Positions 38,532 to 47,614 are shown, counted from the first letter of the stretch. The stretch: 64,000 bases of DNA from CAVPTL01 sp963729195 (GCA_963729195.1 CAVSNF010000006.1:1-64000), one strand, 5' to 3'. Translations and numbers: made by a program. The notes: a model not told the origin generated them from the letters alone.

Positions 38532-39543
38532 CGGCGCGCCGGCTTGAATCGGTGTCCTTTCGCGCGATGGGCACGGACTGCACCGTGTCGGTTACCGCGC
38601 ACCGCGGCGACGCGGAGGACGCACGCCGGGCAGTTGCCGCCGGCCTGGCCGAAGTGGGCGCGTGCGAGCGCGCTCTCTCGCGATTTGATCCGGCCAGCGA
38701 CCTGTGTCGGCTCAACGCTGCAAACGGCGCGTGGACCGAGGTCGATGAGCGTCTGCTCGACGCCCTCACAGCCAGCTTCAAGGCCCGTAGAGATACCGCG
38801 GGAAGGTTCGATCCCACCATCCTCCCGGTGCTTGCCGCCGCCGGGTATGACCGGTCGTTCGAGCAACTCACCGAAAGGCCCCCACGAACAGTCCCAGAGT
38901 GGTGCCCGGGGGGCGCCATTCAGGTGGATCTCATAACCGGAGGGCTCGGCTAGGGGCGGGTGTCCTCGTCGACCTGGGTGGGATCGGGAAGGGGTTCTCG
39001 GCAGTTCGCGCGCTCGCCGCGATGCAACGAACCTGGTCGCTCCTCCCAGGAGCTCTCGTCGACCTCGGCGGCGACATCGCCGTCTCGGGTCAGCCGCCGG
39101 AAGGTGGCCCGTGGCGGATCTCGATCGCAGCCCCCCACCCAAACTCAGGTGCGCTGGGCACACTCGCGCTCACTTCGGGCGGGGTGGCCACCTCCGGCCC
39201 GAGCCATCGCCGATTCGGCCCCGGACGGGCTTTGCATCACCTGATCGACGTTGCCACCGGCCTCCCCGCAGAGTGCGGGCCTCTGGCCGTCACAGTCGTA
39301 GCTGCGGACGCCACCTCTGCCGAGGCCCATGCCACGGCGTTGGCGGTCACCCCGATGGCGGAAGCAGCGACGTACCTGCGCGACCGCCCTCAGCTGGGTG
39401 CGGTGCTCGTCGGGGAAACCGGGCGGCCGATCGTGCTGGGGACGGCGCAGTTCACATCGCCACCAACGCACGTTCGAATGCGGGTGCCGACTTTGAGCGC
39501 CGGCCCAGTGCGATTGACGTCCAGCGGATTGGGGGGGTTGTGA
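38528..39543 (+). CDS. apbE: FAD:protein FMN transferase (ApbE) 1, one frameshift
   Basis: About 338 residues. VSFRAMGTDCTVSVTAHRGD, ALSRFDPASDLCRLNAANG and RFDPTILPVLAAAGYDRSFE form the N-terminal part; after a one-base shift near 38935 come VLVDLGGIGKGFSAVRAL (FAD-binding), GALVDLGGDIAVSG, LHHLIDVATGLPA and DATSAEAHATALAV. ApbE moves FMN from FAD onto a Thr/Ser of an exported flavoprotein. No signal peptide is evident. The break is in a G-rich run and the rest is conserved, so a base error is likely. Confidence 0.86.
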
Positions 39544-40026
39544 AAAAAGCCGGCGACATCCAGCGCCCCTCACGCCGGAGGCGGTGGGCCACGATGGTGC
39601 CTGACAGCGGCAGCCGTGGGGGTGATTGCCGCATCCGCCGGGTGCAATGGCAGCAGTTCAGCAGGTGGAAAAGAGTCGGCGTCGGGATTTGTTCAGCGAA
39701 TAACGACCGAGTTCTCACGCGGGCAAGCGGGCCGGCTCTGGGACGAACTCGCACCCGCCGACCAGGCCCTGGTCAGCCGAGCCAGGTACACGAACTGTGA
39801 GGGCAACCAAGGGTTTGTCCTGAAGAACATCAAAGTGCTCGACACCTATTCCGAGCCGGTCGAAGTGGATGGCACTTCCGAGCCTTCCGACGCAGTTTCA
39901 TTGCAGGTCACGTCTGACACCGGAGTGACAACCGCGACCCTCCATGCCGTCCCGATCAAGGGCAGTTGGCGCTGGATATTGTCCCCTGCCGATCGCGCTG
40001 CCTACGCCCGCGGGAAGTGCCCGTGA
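39540..40026 (+). CDS. Putative lipoprotein closing cassette 1 (one frameshift)
   Basis: The GTG at 39540 overlaps the ApbE stop (GTGA). Reading KKAGDIQRPSRRRRWATMV and then shifting one base near 39603 gives LTAAAVGVIAASAGCNGSSS, an ideal lipoprotein signal with the lipobox cysteine. The mature part (VQRITTEFSRGQAGRLWDEL, ADQALVSRARYTNCEGNQGF, GSWRWILSPADRAAYARGKC) is about 120 residues with a probable disulfide. No known family. It may be the outer partner of the redox cassette. Confidence 0.62.
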
Positions 40027-40168
40027 ACGACGGGCTGTTGGCCTAGCTGTGGGCTTGGCCGCGGCGTGGACGGGCCGTTCTTAGCGTCCTCGAAGGAAGT
40101 TGTGATCTCGTCCAGGGGTCGGGCGGCATCGCTTCCGACGGCATCCATAACCCAGCAGAGGACAACCA

Positions 40169-41215
40169 GTGGAGCCTTACAACATCTATTCGCAGCCGGG
40201 CCGCAGGCCCTCGCGCTTCAATTCCCGCATCGTTTTGGCGGTACTGGTCGCCGTCTTGGCGGCGGCCGTCGCCGCTGCCGGCCTTGCGTTCGCGAACCAG
40301 CGATCGGCAACGGTCGGCACCGGAGTGGTTGTCATCGAAACCAACCTTGCCTATCAGGGCGCGCAGGCGGCCGGCACCGGCATGGTGCTGACGTCGTCCG
40401 GCGAGGTGCTGACGAATAACCATGTGATTCGCGGCGCGACGACCGTCAAGATCGTGGTGCCGGGCACAGGGCGGAGCTACAACGCCGAGGTTGTCGGCTA
40501 CGACGCGTCACACGACGTGGCCGTCCTGCAGGCCGGCGACGCTGCGAATCTGAAGACGATCTCCCTGGGAGACTCCTCGTCCATCGACACCGGCGAGGCC
40601 GTGCAGGCGGTCGGAAACGCCGGTGGAACCGGCCGTTTCACCTCCGCTTCCGGCACCGTTACCGCGGTCAACCGCTCGATCACCGTGAGCGATGACCAAG
40701 GCGGGAGCGAGAGCCTGAGCGGACTGATCCAGACCAATGCAGCCGTGAGACCCGGAGATTCGGGCGGACCGCTGTTCAACAGCTCAGGCCAGGCAATCGG
40801 CATGGACACCGCCGCGTCAGCCGGAAACGACATCGCGCAGACGGGAAACGAGGGGTATGCGATACCGATCGAACAGGCGCTGTCGATCGTCCAGCAGATC
40901 GAGGATGGAAACGACTCGGGGACTGTCCACGTCGGTGAGACGGCGTTTCTGGGCGTCGAAGTCACAGCCAACGACTACGGCGGCTCCGGTGCCACCGTAT
41001 CGTCGGTCATGTCCCAGGGTTCGGCTGCTGCCGCCGGCCTTGCTCCCGGCGACGTGATCACCGCGTTCGGTGGCCGCTCGATCTCATCACCAGCAGATCT
41101 CGGTGCGGTCGTTGCGAGCCACAAGCCGGGTGAGTCGGTGTCCGTCAGCTACTTCGATCAGAACGGCATGGCCGGGACCTTGGACGTCACCCTGGCAAGC
41201 GGGCCGCCGCTGTAG
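40169..41215 (+). CDS. HtrA/DegP-like membrane-anchored serine protease with PDZ domain
   Basis: 348 residues from GTG 40169 with GAGG upstream. One N-terminal span (RIVLAVLVAVLAAAVAAAGL), then a trypsin-like domain with His85 (LTNNHV), Asp116 (SHDVAVL) and Ser198 (RPGDSGGPLF), and a C-terminal PDZ domain (FLGVEVTANDYGGSGATVSS to DVITAFGGRSI). The catalytic triad is complete. The protease domain is predicted outside the membrane, for protein quality control. Confidence 0.93.
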   Translation: MEPYNIYSQPGRRPSRFNSRIVLAVLVAVLAAAVAAAGLAFANQRSATVGTGVVVIETNLAYQGAQAAGTGMVLTSSGEVLTNNHVIRGATTVKIVVPGTGRSYNAEVVGYDASHDVAVLQAGDAANLKTISLGDSSSIDTGEAVQAVGNAGGTGRFTSASGTVTAVNRSITVSDDQGGSESLSGLIQTNAAVRPGDSGGPLFNSSGQAIGMDTAASAGNDIAQTGNEGYAIPIEQALSIVQQIEDGNDSGTVHVGETAFLGVEVTANDYGGSGATVSSVMSQGSAAAAGLAPGDVITAFGGRSISSPADLGAVVASHKPGESVSVSYFDQNGMAGTLDVTLASGPPL

Positions 41216-41390
41216 CGCCCAACTCGATCACTGCCATGCGCCGGGTAACCCAATCCCGCGAGTTTGCGGGCTTCCCGCGTTCCTCGGGAGGTTGGATGCG
41301 GCCTTACCACAATCGCGGCCAGCGTTTGCGCGGATGCCTCCAAAGCCGAAATCTCCCAAGCTTGAGGAGACCCTCGACAAGGAGTTTCCA

Positions 41391-41846
41391 ATGCGGTTTC
41401 GCACACCACTGGCGCTGCTGGCCCTCCCGACTCTCGCCGTCGCGCTCACGGCCTGCGGCTCAAGCCCCGCAGAGAACGCTGCCAACTCTGTCCCGACCAC
41501 GTCCAAGACGCAGCTGGCGAGCCTGGTAATTAGCCACGCGACGGTTGGTTGTCACAACTGGTCGCTCAACGGTGGCCCCATGAAAGTCTCCCAGACCGTC
41601 TCGCTCACCCCCGGATCGGCGCTCACGGTCACGGACCAAGACGTGATGGCGCACACGGTGGTGCAGACTGCGGGGCCGAACGCGGTGATTCAGAACCCGC
41701 TGACCAATAAGACCCAGGCTGCGACGCTGACCTTCACCCAACCTGGCACCTACAGGTTCGGCACCAAAGCGGGCGAGGACTACACCGCGGGCGTCTCCAC
41801 CACGGGTGAAGACCACGCGCTTCGTCTGACGGTCATCGTCTCCTAA
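41391..41846 (+). CDS. Cupredoxin-like lipoprotein
   Basis: 151 residues from ATG 41391 with AAGGAG upstream. Lipoprotein signal MRFRTPLALLALPTLAVALT then ACG. The mature part is a beta-sandwich like cupredoxins: ISHATVGCHNWSLNGGPMKV, LTVTDQDVMAHTVVQTAG and QPGTYRFGTKAGEDY. His residues in GCHNW and MAHTVV could bind copper, but the classical Cys-x-His-x-Met loop near the C-terminus is absent, so metal binding is uncertain. It lies among redox genes. Confidence 0.72.
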   Translation: MRFRTPLALLALPTLAVALTACGSSPAENAANSVPTTSKTQLASLVISHATVGCHNWSLNGGPMKVSQTVSLTPGSALTVTDQDVMAHTVVQTAGPNAVIQNPLTNKTQAATLTFTQPGTYRFGTKAGEDYTAGVSTTGEDHALRLTVIVS

Positions 41847-41869
41847 CCCATCAGGTACCGGGATCTTCG

Positions 41870-42391
41870 TCAGAGCGCGGCCTCGATGGACAGCGGCACG
41901 GCAACCAGCAGCACCCCGAAAACAGCGCCGGCGGCGACATCCGTGGGCCAGTGGACACCCACATACACCCGACTGGCCGCCATGAGCACCGCCAGCCCGA
42001 TCCAAACCACCGCGAACGACGGCGCCACCACTATCAGCGTGCATGCCGCCGCAGCACCGGATGCGGCATGCCCAGACGGAAACGATGTCGTCCGCTGACG
42101 ACGCACCAGACGTGGGATCACATCAGGTCGCTTCCGGCGCCAGTGGTGTTTCAACAGTCCGGCTGCGATGCCTGCCGCACCAACGGTCACTGCCACGGCC
42201 ACCACATGCCCCACCGCCGCACCAGCCACGATCCACGGCAAACCGATCGTTCCCGCCATCGTGTATGGCACGATCAGCCGCGTCAGCCAGGGCCTGCGAG
42301 CGTTCACAGTGTGTCGCATCCCGACTTCGTCAAGTCTGACCAGTCGAGCGGCGAGTCTCGACGTCGCGGTGCCTGACCGCCAGGTGGCCAT
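41870..42391 (-). CDS. PAP2 family membrane phosphatase
   Basis: 173 residues from ATG 42391, which shares one base with the stop of the gene before it (TGATG). All three PAP2 motifs are present: KHHWRRKRP, TSFPSGHAAS and SRVYVGVHWPTDVAAG. About five spans. The family removes phosphate from lipid phosphates such as phosphatidate or undecaprenyl diphosphate. It is the last gene of cassette 2; a link to the redox genes is not obvious. Confidence 0.9.
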   Translation of the reverse strand: MATWRSGTATSRLAARLVRLDEVGMRHTVNARRPWLTRLIVPYTMAGTIGLPWIVAGAAVGHVVAVAVTVGAAGIAAGLLKHHWRRKRPDVIPRLVRRQRTTSFPSGHAASGAAAACTLIVVAPSFAVVWIGLAVLMAASRVYVGVHWPTDVAAGAVFGVLLVAVPLSIEAAL

Positions 42392-42969
42392 CACGACGCC
42401 CGTGGGAGTGGGTGCGGGTCTGGGGTGGGTCGACGGCGAGGCGGGGTGAGGATGCGTACGAGTGACAGCCACAGCACCGGCCCCGCGGCGGCTACCGCGA
42501 GTATCGGCCCGCCGATGCCGGCGAGGTCCGTCCCGGCTGCGAGCGCGTGCCCCAGCGAGAGCAGGAAGGCCGCGAAACTCGCGTAGTGCAACCGCCTCCA
42601 GCCGCGCTGGCCGATGCGCTTGCGCATCCGAAAGGAGACGGCGAGCATCAACGTCAGCCATCCCGCCACAACTCCCGCGGCAACCGCCGCCGGACGCCAT
42701 GGTGCGGCGAATGGAATGAGTACCGCGGACGGGCCGAAATGCATGACCGGATCGAACAACAACGCACCGACGTGGAGGCCGATCATGCTGAGACCTGTCC
42801 ACGCCAGGGTGCGGTGCCACGCCATCAGCCTGCCCTGAAACTTGGGGCCCATGACCCGCGTGCTCATCCCCAGCCCAAGCCATGTCGACAGGGTCAGAAT
42901 GCCGAAGGCGACCAGACCGGCCGAGCGGGCAACCAGCCACGCGGTTGGAAGTCCCGTGGCAAGGATCAT
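42391..42969 (-). CDS. Ferric-reductase-like transmembrane protein 2
   Basis: 192 residues from ATG 42969. A homologue of the protein at 37890: His52/His66 (AWHRTLAWTGLSMIGLH) and His128/His141 (LHYASFAAFLLSLGHAL) with the same spacing, and a shared MRKRIGQRGWRRLHY. Two b haems in the membrane are expected, with no flavin arm. Coupled by ATGA to ApbE 2. Confidence 0.86.
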   Translation of the reverse strand: MILATGLPTAWLVARSAGLVAFGILTLSTWLGLGMSTRVMGPKFQGRLMAWHRTLAWTGLSMIGLHVGALLFDPVMHFGPSAVLIPFAAPWRPAAVAAGVVAGWLTLMLAVSFRMRKRIGQRGWRRLHYASFAAFLLSLGHALAAGTDLAGIGGPILAVAAAGPVLWLSLVRILTPPRRRPTPDPHPLPRAS

Positions 42970-43925
42970 GCCGCTGCCTCGATCACGTCCGGCGCGCACT
43001 CAACCAGCGGCAGCAAGCCGTGGGTAAAGGGAGCGCCTCGCGGCGGAACGACCAACGCGGCGAGCGTGGGGCGCTCATCCAGATACTCGCGCGCGCGTTC
43101 GACGGGGGTGATTGCAAGAGCCGTTGCATGTACCTCCGCTTCGGCGGTGGTCGGAGCGATCACGGTGATGCTGATCGGCCCTGGAATCGCTGCGCGCCCG
43201 GTGGTGGGGTCGATCAAGTGGTGCTGTGATCGATTCGCGCCGAACCGGCGGCGGTCGCGGCCAGACGTGGCCACCCCGCCGCCGGTCATTGCGAGCACGC
43301 CCAGCCGCCCCCCGGGCGTGCGGGGATCGGCGACCGCGATGCGCCACGGCCCGCGGTCCGGCGCCAGCCCACCCACGGCCATATCTCCGCCGAGGTCGAC
43401 GAGGGCACCAGGCAGCGCGGGCCATTCGGCGCGCATCGTGTCCAGAGCTGCCGTTGCCGAAAGCCCCTTTCCGATCCCCCCCAGATCGATCGCGGTGCCG
43501 TGGGCAAGACGAATCTTGCAGCCACGGCTGTCGAGATCGATCGAAGCGCCCGCGCTCCAGCCGGCCAGGTCGCCGGCATCGCGTGGACGCAGTTCGTGAA
43601 ACGTGCGGTCATAACCGGCGGCGATCAGTGCCGGCAGGATGGTGGGGTCGAACCGACCGCCGGTAGCATCCCGCGCCGAAACCGCGGCCGCGACCGCCTG
43701 GAAGAGACGTTCGCCCACCTCCACCCAGTTTCCCGCTGCTGCGTTGAGGCGCGACAGGTCACTGGCCGCGTCGAAACGCGAGAGCGCTCGCTCGCTCGCT
43801 GCGATCTCGGTTAGCGCTGCGCCGATCGCGCGGCGGGAGAGAGCCGCGTCCGACGGCGCAGCGCTGACCACCAGGGCACACTCGGTGCCCATCGCTGTGA
43901 ACGTTTGTCGAACGAGGGTGCGCAT
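42966..43925 (-). CDS. apbE: FAD:protein FMN transferase (ApbE) 2
   Basis: 319 residues, unbroken. RQTFTAMGTECALVVSAAPS, ALSRFDAASDLSRLNAAAGN, GRFDPTILPALIAAGYDRTF, AIDLGGIGKGLSATAALDTM, ALVDLGGDMAVGG, QHHLIDPTTGRAA and ISITVIAPTTAEAEVHATAL cover all ApbE motifs, including the Mg-binding and FAD sites. The ATG at 43925 overlaps the stop of the small protein upstream (TGATG). Gene order here is small A, small B, ApbE, FerR, PAP2, so ApbE and FerR are swapped relative to cassette 1. Confidence 0.92.
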   Translation of the reverse strand: MRTLVRQTFTAMGTECALVVSAAPSDAALSRRAIGAALTEIAASERALSRFDAASDLSRLNAAAGNWVEVGERLFQAVAAAVSARDATGGRFDPTILPALIAAGYDRTFHELRPRDAGDLAGWSAGASIDLDSRGCKIRLAHGTAIDLGGIGKGLSATAALDTMRAEWPALPGALVDLGGDMAVGGLAPDRGPWRIAVADPRTPGGRLGVLAMTGGGVATSGRDRRRFGANRSQHHLIDPTTGRAAIPGPISITVIAPTTAEAEVHATALAITPVERAREYLDERPTLAALVVPPRGAPFTHGLLPLVECAPDVIEAAA

Positions 43926-44263
43926 CACGAGCTCCTCGTCACGGCCACCGGAGCGGCCGCCGGGGCGGAGCTAACCGGGGCGAACGTGCCGTTCGGATTC
44001 TTGACGTACAGGACTGCACCAGAGCCTGTGGCGTTCGTGCCGCCGCCGGCGGCGGCCGGTGCTGCAACGCCCGAACTCGAAGTGGTGGCGTGCACGGCGG
44101 TTGATGTCGTCGTTGGCACCAGCGTCCCAGTCGCGGTGCGGGTCATGACGACGGTGGTTGCGGCCGTACCCGAGACCGTGGGGCGCTGGGTCAGCGCCAG
44201 CACGCCGAAGACGGCTATCACGGCCCACGCGGCGGCGATACCTGCCCAGATCCGGCGCATCAT
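43925..44263 (-). CDS. Small single-span protein B2 of cassette 2
   Basis: 112 residues from ATG 44263. MMRRIWAGIAAAWAVIAVFG starts one span; the outer tail is Thr/Ala/Ser-rich (TAVHATTSSSGVAAPAAAGG) and ends SGAVLYVKNPNGTFAPVSSA. It is homologous to the cassette 1 protein at 37693 in the span and the HATT motif. No FMN_bind domain is present. Its tail could hold a modified Ser/Thr, but this is speculation. Confidence 0.72.
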   Translation of the reverse strand: MMRRIWAGIAAAWAVIAVFGVLALTQRPTVSGTAATTVVMTRTATGTLVPTTTSTAVHATTSSSGVAAPAAAGGGTNATGSGAVLYVKNPNGTFAPVSSAPAAAPVAVTRSS

Positions 44264-44454
44264 CACATATCACCCACTTCGATCTCATGAGCCACCGGCG
44301 CGGCGGCCGGGGCCGGCACGGCTACGGCCTGCGCCGGGGCTGCCTGAACGTGCGCCTGGCGGGCCGCGAGTTCCGCGGCTGTGACTCCGCCCGCCATCGT
44401 TACGGTGGCGAGCACTGCCGCAAGCGTCAGGATGTGAGATTTCTGCATGGACAT
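44263..44454 (-). CDS. Small secreted Ala/Pro-rich protein, first gene of cassette 2
   Basis: 63 residues from ATG 44454 with AAGGAG upstream. MSMQKSHILTLAAVLATVTM is a signal peptide with likely cleavage near TAAE; the rest is AQAVAVPAPAAAPVAHEIEV. Its stop runs directly into the ATG of the next gene (TGATG). Function unknown. Confidence 0.68.
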   Translation of the reverse strand: MSMQKSHILTLAAVLATVTMAGGVTAAELAARQAHVQAAPAQAVAVPAPAAAPVAHEIEVGDM

Positions 44455-44595
44455 CGCTTCGGTCTCCTTGGATTTGCCAGCTACGAGATCACTGTAGGAG
44501 TCGTGATCAAGACAGCCGCGAGCAGTAATCGAGTCCTGATCGCGGGTTTGGTAAGGATTCGGGAAGGGGCGGGGCCGGGGGCTATTGTGGGACCC

Positions 44596-45276
44596 ATGAC
44601 GGAGGCTGCCCAGACAGTGCTGGTGGTTGAAGACGACGCCGCAATCGCCCGCATGGTCGAGGTCGAGTTGATCGAGGCCGGCTACCGTGTCGAGCTGGCG
44701 TCGACCGGCGGGGAAGGCCTCGCGGCCCTCGAGCGCAATCAGCCCGACCTGATGATCCTGGACGTGAGGCTGCCGGACATCGACGGGCTCGCCGTGTGCC
44801 GCTCGGCGAGGCGCTCCGGCCACCGCATGCCGATCTTGATGCTCACCGCGCTGGATCGCGTCGGCGATCGCGTGATCGGACTCGACGCGGGTGCTGACGA
44901 TTACCTTGCCAAGCCATTCGCGATCGAAGAGCTACTCGCCCGGCTACGAGCACTCACCCGTCGTATCGCCGACCCCGGACACACCCTCGAGGTCGGGCCA
45001 TTGGCCCTCGATGTCCACACTCGCGAGGTCACGGTTGGGGGGCGGCCGGTCGATCTCACCGCCCGCGAGTTCGAGCTGCTGGCGTTTCTCATGCACGCGC
45101 CCGGGCGGGTCTTCACCCGCGAGCAGATCTACGAAGGGGTGTGGGGGTACTCGTATCTCGGCGAGTCGAAGGTGATCGACTTCTTCGTGTCGTCCCTTCG
45201 CAAGAAGCTCGGCGCGGGAACCGACGACTCACTCATCCGAACGGTCCGCGGCGTCGGCTACACCGTCAAACCATGA
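44596..45276 (+). CDS. OmpR/PhoB-family response regulator
   Basis: 226 residues. Receiver domain with VLVVEDDAAIARMVE, phospho-Asp56 (LMILDVRLP) and the conserved Lys in DDYLAKPFAIEEL; winged-helix output domain (DLTAREFELLAFLMHAPGRV, GYSYLGESKVIDFFVSSLRK, IRTVRGVGYTVKP). Coupled by ATGA to its kinase. It is divergent from cassette 2 with 140 bp between, so it may control that operon. Confidence 0.95.
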   Translation: MTEAAQTVLVVEDDAAIARMVEVELIEAGYRVELASTGGEGLAALERNQPDLMILDVRLPDIDGLAVCRSARRSGHRMPILMLTALDRVGDRVIGLDAGADDYLAKPFAIEELLARLRALTRRIADPGHTLEVGPLALDVHTREVTVGGRPVDLTAREFELLAFLMHAPGRVFTREQIYEGVWGYSYLGESKVIDFFVSSLRKKLGAGTDDSLIRTVRGVGYTVKP

Positions 45277-46556
45277 GCTTCCGGGCTCGGCTGTCGCTCC
45301 TGTTTGTAACGACGATGACCGCCCTTGTCGTGGCGACCTCGATCGCCACGTACCTGATCGTTCGGTCGAACCTGCACGCGAACGCGCGAGCCAGCGCACG
45401 GGCACTGGCGAAGAGTGCGGCGTCGATCGAGGACGTCCACGAGGGGCCGCTCGACCGGATGGCCGGGCCGGGAGTGAGAATCTGGCTCACGAACGGGGCC
45501 GGCAAGGTGATCGGACACAGCTACACCACCGGTGAGGGCGACTCCTCTCTCAGCGAAGTTGAAAAGACGCTGGCCGGCGCCCCCGGCGACGCGACCTCGG
45601 CGCAGTGGCCGCGGCGGAGTGGGGGGTACGCCGTCGTGTTGCTGGCCAACAGCGCAATCGAGTCGAGTCTCTCCACGCTCTTCTCGACCCTCATCGTGGT
45701 GGGCCTGGCCGTGATCGCAGCGTCCGCGGTACTCGGGGTGTTGCTCGCACGCCGGGCGCTACGACCAGTGGAGCGAATGCGCCGGCAGGCCGACGCGATT
45801 CCGGGAGACGAACTCGACCGCAGGCTGACCGAAGGGCGTGCCGATGAGCTCGGCCGACTCGCGGCGGCGTTCAACCGCTTGCTCGCGCGCGTGGAGCGCG
45901 CCAACGACGAGCAGCGCCGTTTCGTCGCCGATGCCTCGCACGAACTGCGGACACCGGTAACCGCCCTCCACGGCCACGCGCGTATCGTCGCGCGGGCCGC
46001 GCAACGGGGGGATCTCGATCAGGTGCACGAGTCGGCCGCCATCGTCGCGACAGAAAGCGAGCGTCTGACGCGGACGTTGGCCGAGCTGCTCTCGCTGGCC
46101 GATGCTGAGCATCCCGAGCCCGTTTCGGAGCCTGTGCGGCTTGACCAGGTCGTGGCTGAGGCCTGCAACGAGATGCGCGCGGTGCACGACGGCCGGCGAA
46201 TCGAGACCCGACTTGCGAACGTGACAGTCACCGGCGACGCCGGAAGGCTCGGCGAGTTGGCCCGGATCCTGATCGATAACGCCCTCAAGTACAGCCCCGC
46301 CGACCAGCCGGTGACGGTAACCGTCGAGTCTGGTGCCGGCCGCCCGACGCTGTCTGTGCGTGACCGCGGCCAGGGCCTCTCGCAGGAGGATCGCGATCGA
46401 GCGCTCGACCGCTTCTACCGGGGCGCTGCGTCACGCGGAATCGAGGGAAGCGGCCTTGGCCTCGCGATCGCGCACAGGATCGCCGTACGCCACGGTGCGA
46501 CCCTGCGGCTCGACGCGCACGCCGACGGCGGCACCATCGCGCTGGTCGAGTTCTAA
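45273..46556 (+). CDS. Membrane sensor histidine kinase
   Basis: 427 residues. Two spans (about residues 7-30 and 136-158) enclose an outer sensor region of about 100 residues with no known fold; a HAMP domain (RRALRPVERMRRQADAIPGD) follows, then the phospho-acceptor His223 in DASHELRTPVTALHGHARI, N box LARILIDNALKYSPADQPV, and G boxes SVRDRGQGLS and GIEGSGLGLAIAHRIA. Partner of the regulator before it. Its stop overlaps the convergent phosphatase stop by four bases (CTAA). Confidence 0.95.
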   Translation: MSFRARLSLLFVTTMTALVVATSIATYLIVRSNLHANARASARALAKSAASIEDVHEGPLDRMAGPGVRIWLTNGAGKVIGHSYTTGEGDSSLSEVEKTLAGAPGDATSAQWPRRSGGYAVVLLANSAIESSLSTLFSTLIVVGLAVIAASAVLGVLLARRALRPVERMRRQADAIPGDELDRRLTEGRADELGRLAAAFNRLLARVERANDEQRRFVADASHELRTPVTALHGHARIVARAAQRGDLDQVHESAAIVATESERLTRTLAELLSLADAEHPEPVSEPVRLDQVVAEACNEMRAVHDGRRIETRLANVTVTGDAGRLGELARILIDNALKYSPADQPVTVTVESGAGRPTLSVRDRGQGLSQEDRDRALDRFYRGAASRGIEGSGLGLAIAHRIAVRHGATLRLDAHADGGTIALVEF

Positions 46557-47614
46557 TGCGACGTGATCGGAAGCGGGCGAGTGAATCGGTCAAGAACTTT
46601 GCCTGCCTGATCGATGTAGACGTAGGCAGCCCGTGCCTCGGAGATCGTGATACGAAGCGACCCGTAGTTTTCGATGCTGATGGCTGCATCCGGGCTGGGT
46701 CTGGTGAATTGTGCCCCTCCGGGGCCTTGCCCGCTGGTTCCGACGGTGAACTCGTCGATGCCGCCGACAACCCGCCGCTCGTAGCGGTGGAGGTGTCCAC
46801 TGAGGATCGCAACCACGCCTGCGTGGCGTAACACCGGCAGGATCGGGTTGCCCGGCTGGATCGGTTTGTGCACGAGGATGAATCGCGCCTGGTAGCCCGG
46901 TTGTGCCAGCGCGGACCGAGCGAACGACACCGCGGTTCGGTCAGCCTCGACGCCGAGCGCGACGATCTGGATCGGCCCGTAGGCTGTGACGTACCGACCG
47001 GCGGTCCCAGGTAAATGCAGCGCGTGGGTGGTATATGCGCCATTACGGAAGAACACATCGTGTTCGCCCTCAGTGGCCCATAACCGGGCTTCTGCCAGCA
47101 CGTCGTGGAGTGGCCGGAAAATGTTTCGGTCGAGCAGAATCGGAAGCGAAGCCAGATAGCTGTTGTCTCCCGCCGACAGCACGATCGCGGGATCTTCGGC
47201 TGCCACCGTGCGCATCACGGCCCACTCATGGGCGTTGCCTGAGCCGTAGTCGCCGATCACAGCCATGGTCACGGGGTGCGCGAGACTCGCCGGGGCAGTC
47301 TGAAATGATCCCGAAGCCTGCCCGACGCCACCGACCGACGCCGTCCACGCATATCGGGTGCCTGGTTCCAGTCGGGTAAAAACTCCGGCTCGCGCGATGA
47401 ACGAGCCGCCGGTGGGTGACACGGCACGCATGACCACCTTCTGGCCGCCGGGTAATGACCACGAGAGCCCGGCCGTTCGCTCACCGAGTAGCGTGACGAA
47501 TGGGCCACGGTCAAACGGGTCGCCGGCCGGTTCCAGCAGATAGAGGTACCAGTATCCAACCACCACCGCCACCACGCCGATCAGCACCACGCAAACCACC
47601 GCGAGTCCAATCAC
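46553..47614 (-). CDS. Membrane-anchored purple-acid-phosphatase-like metallophosphoesterase
   Basis: 353 residues from GTG 47614. An N-terminal span (IGLAVVCVVLIGVVAVVVGY), a fibronectin-like N domain (TAGLSWSLPGGQKVVMRAVS), then a metallophosphoesterase domain: VIGDYGSG, LSAGDNSY, EGEHD, LVHKP and SGHLHRYER. The third motif is normally GNH(D/E); here Asn, a bridging metal ligand, is replaced by Glu, which may change or reduce activity. The active domain is predicted outside the membrane. Downstream of the polytopic gene at 47687 on the same strand. Confidence 0.82.
   Translation of the reverse strand: MIGLAVVCVVLIGVVAVVVGYWYLYLLEPAGDPFDRGPFVTLLGERTAGLSWSLPGGQKVVMRAVSPTGGSFIARAGVFTRLEPGTRYAWTASVGGVGQASGSFQTAPASLAHPVTMAVIGDYGSGNAHEWAVMRTVAAEDPAIVLSAGDNSYLASLPILLDRNIFRPLHDVLAEARLWATEGEHDVFFRNGAYTTHALHLPGTAGRYVTAYGPIQIVALGVEADRTAVSFARSALAQPGYQARFILVHKPIQPGNPILPVLRHAGVVAILSGHLHRYERRVVGGIDEFTVGTSGQGPGGAQFTRPSPDAAISIENYGSLRITISEARAAYVYIDQAGKVLDRFTRPLPITSH

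Noticed and set aside
44985..44998. Third copy of the 70-bp repeat (CTCGAGGTCGG) in the response regulator gene
   Set aside because: Only about 11 bases match, inside normal coding sequence; chance in GC-rich DNA.
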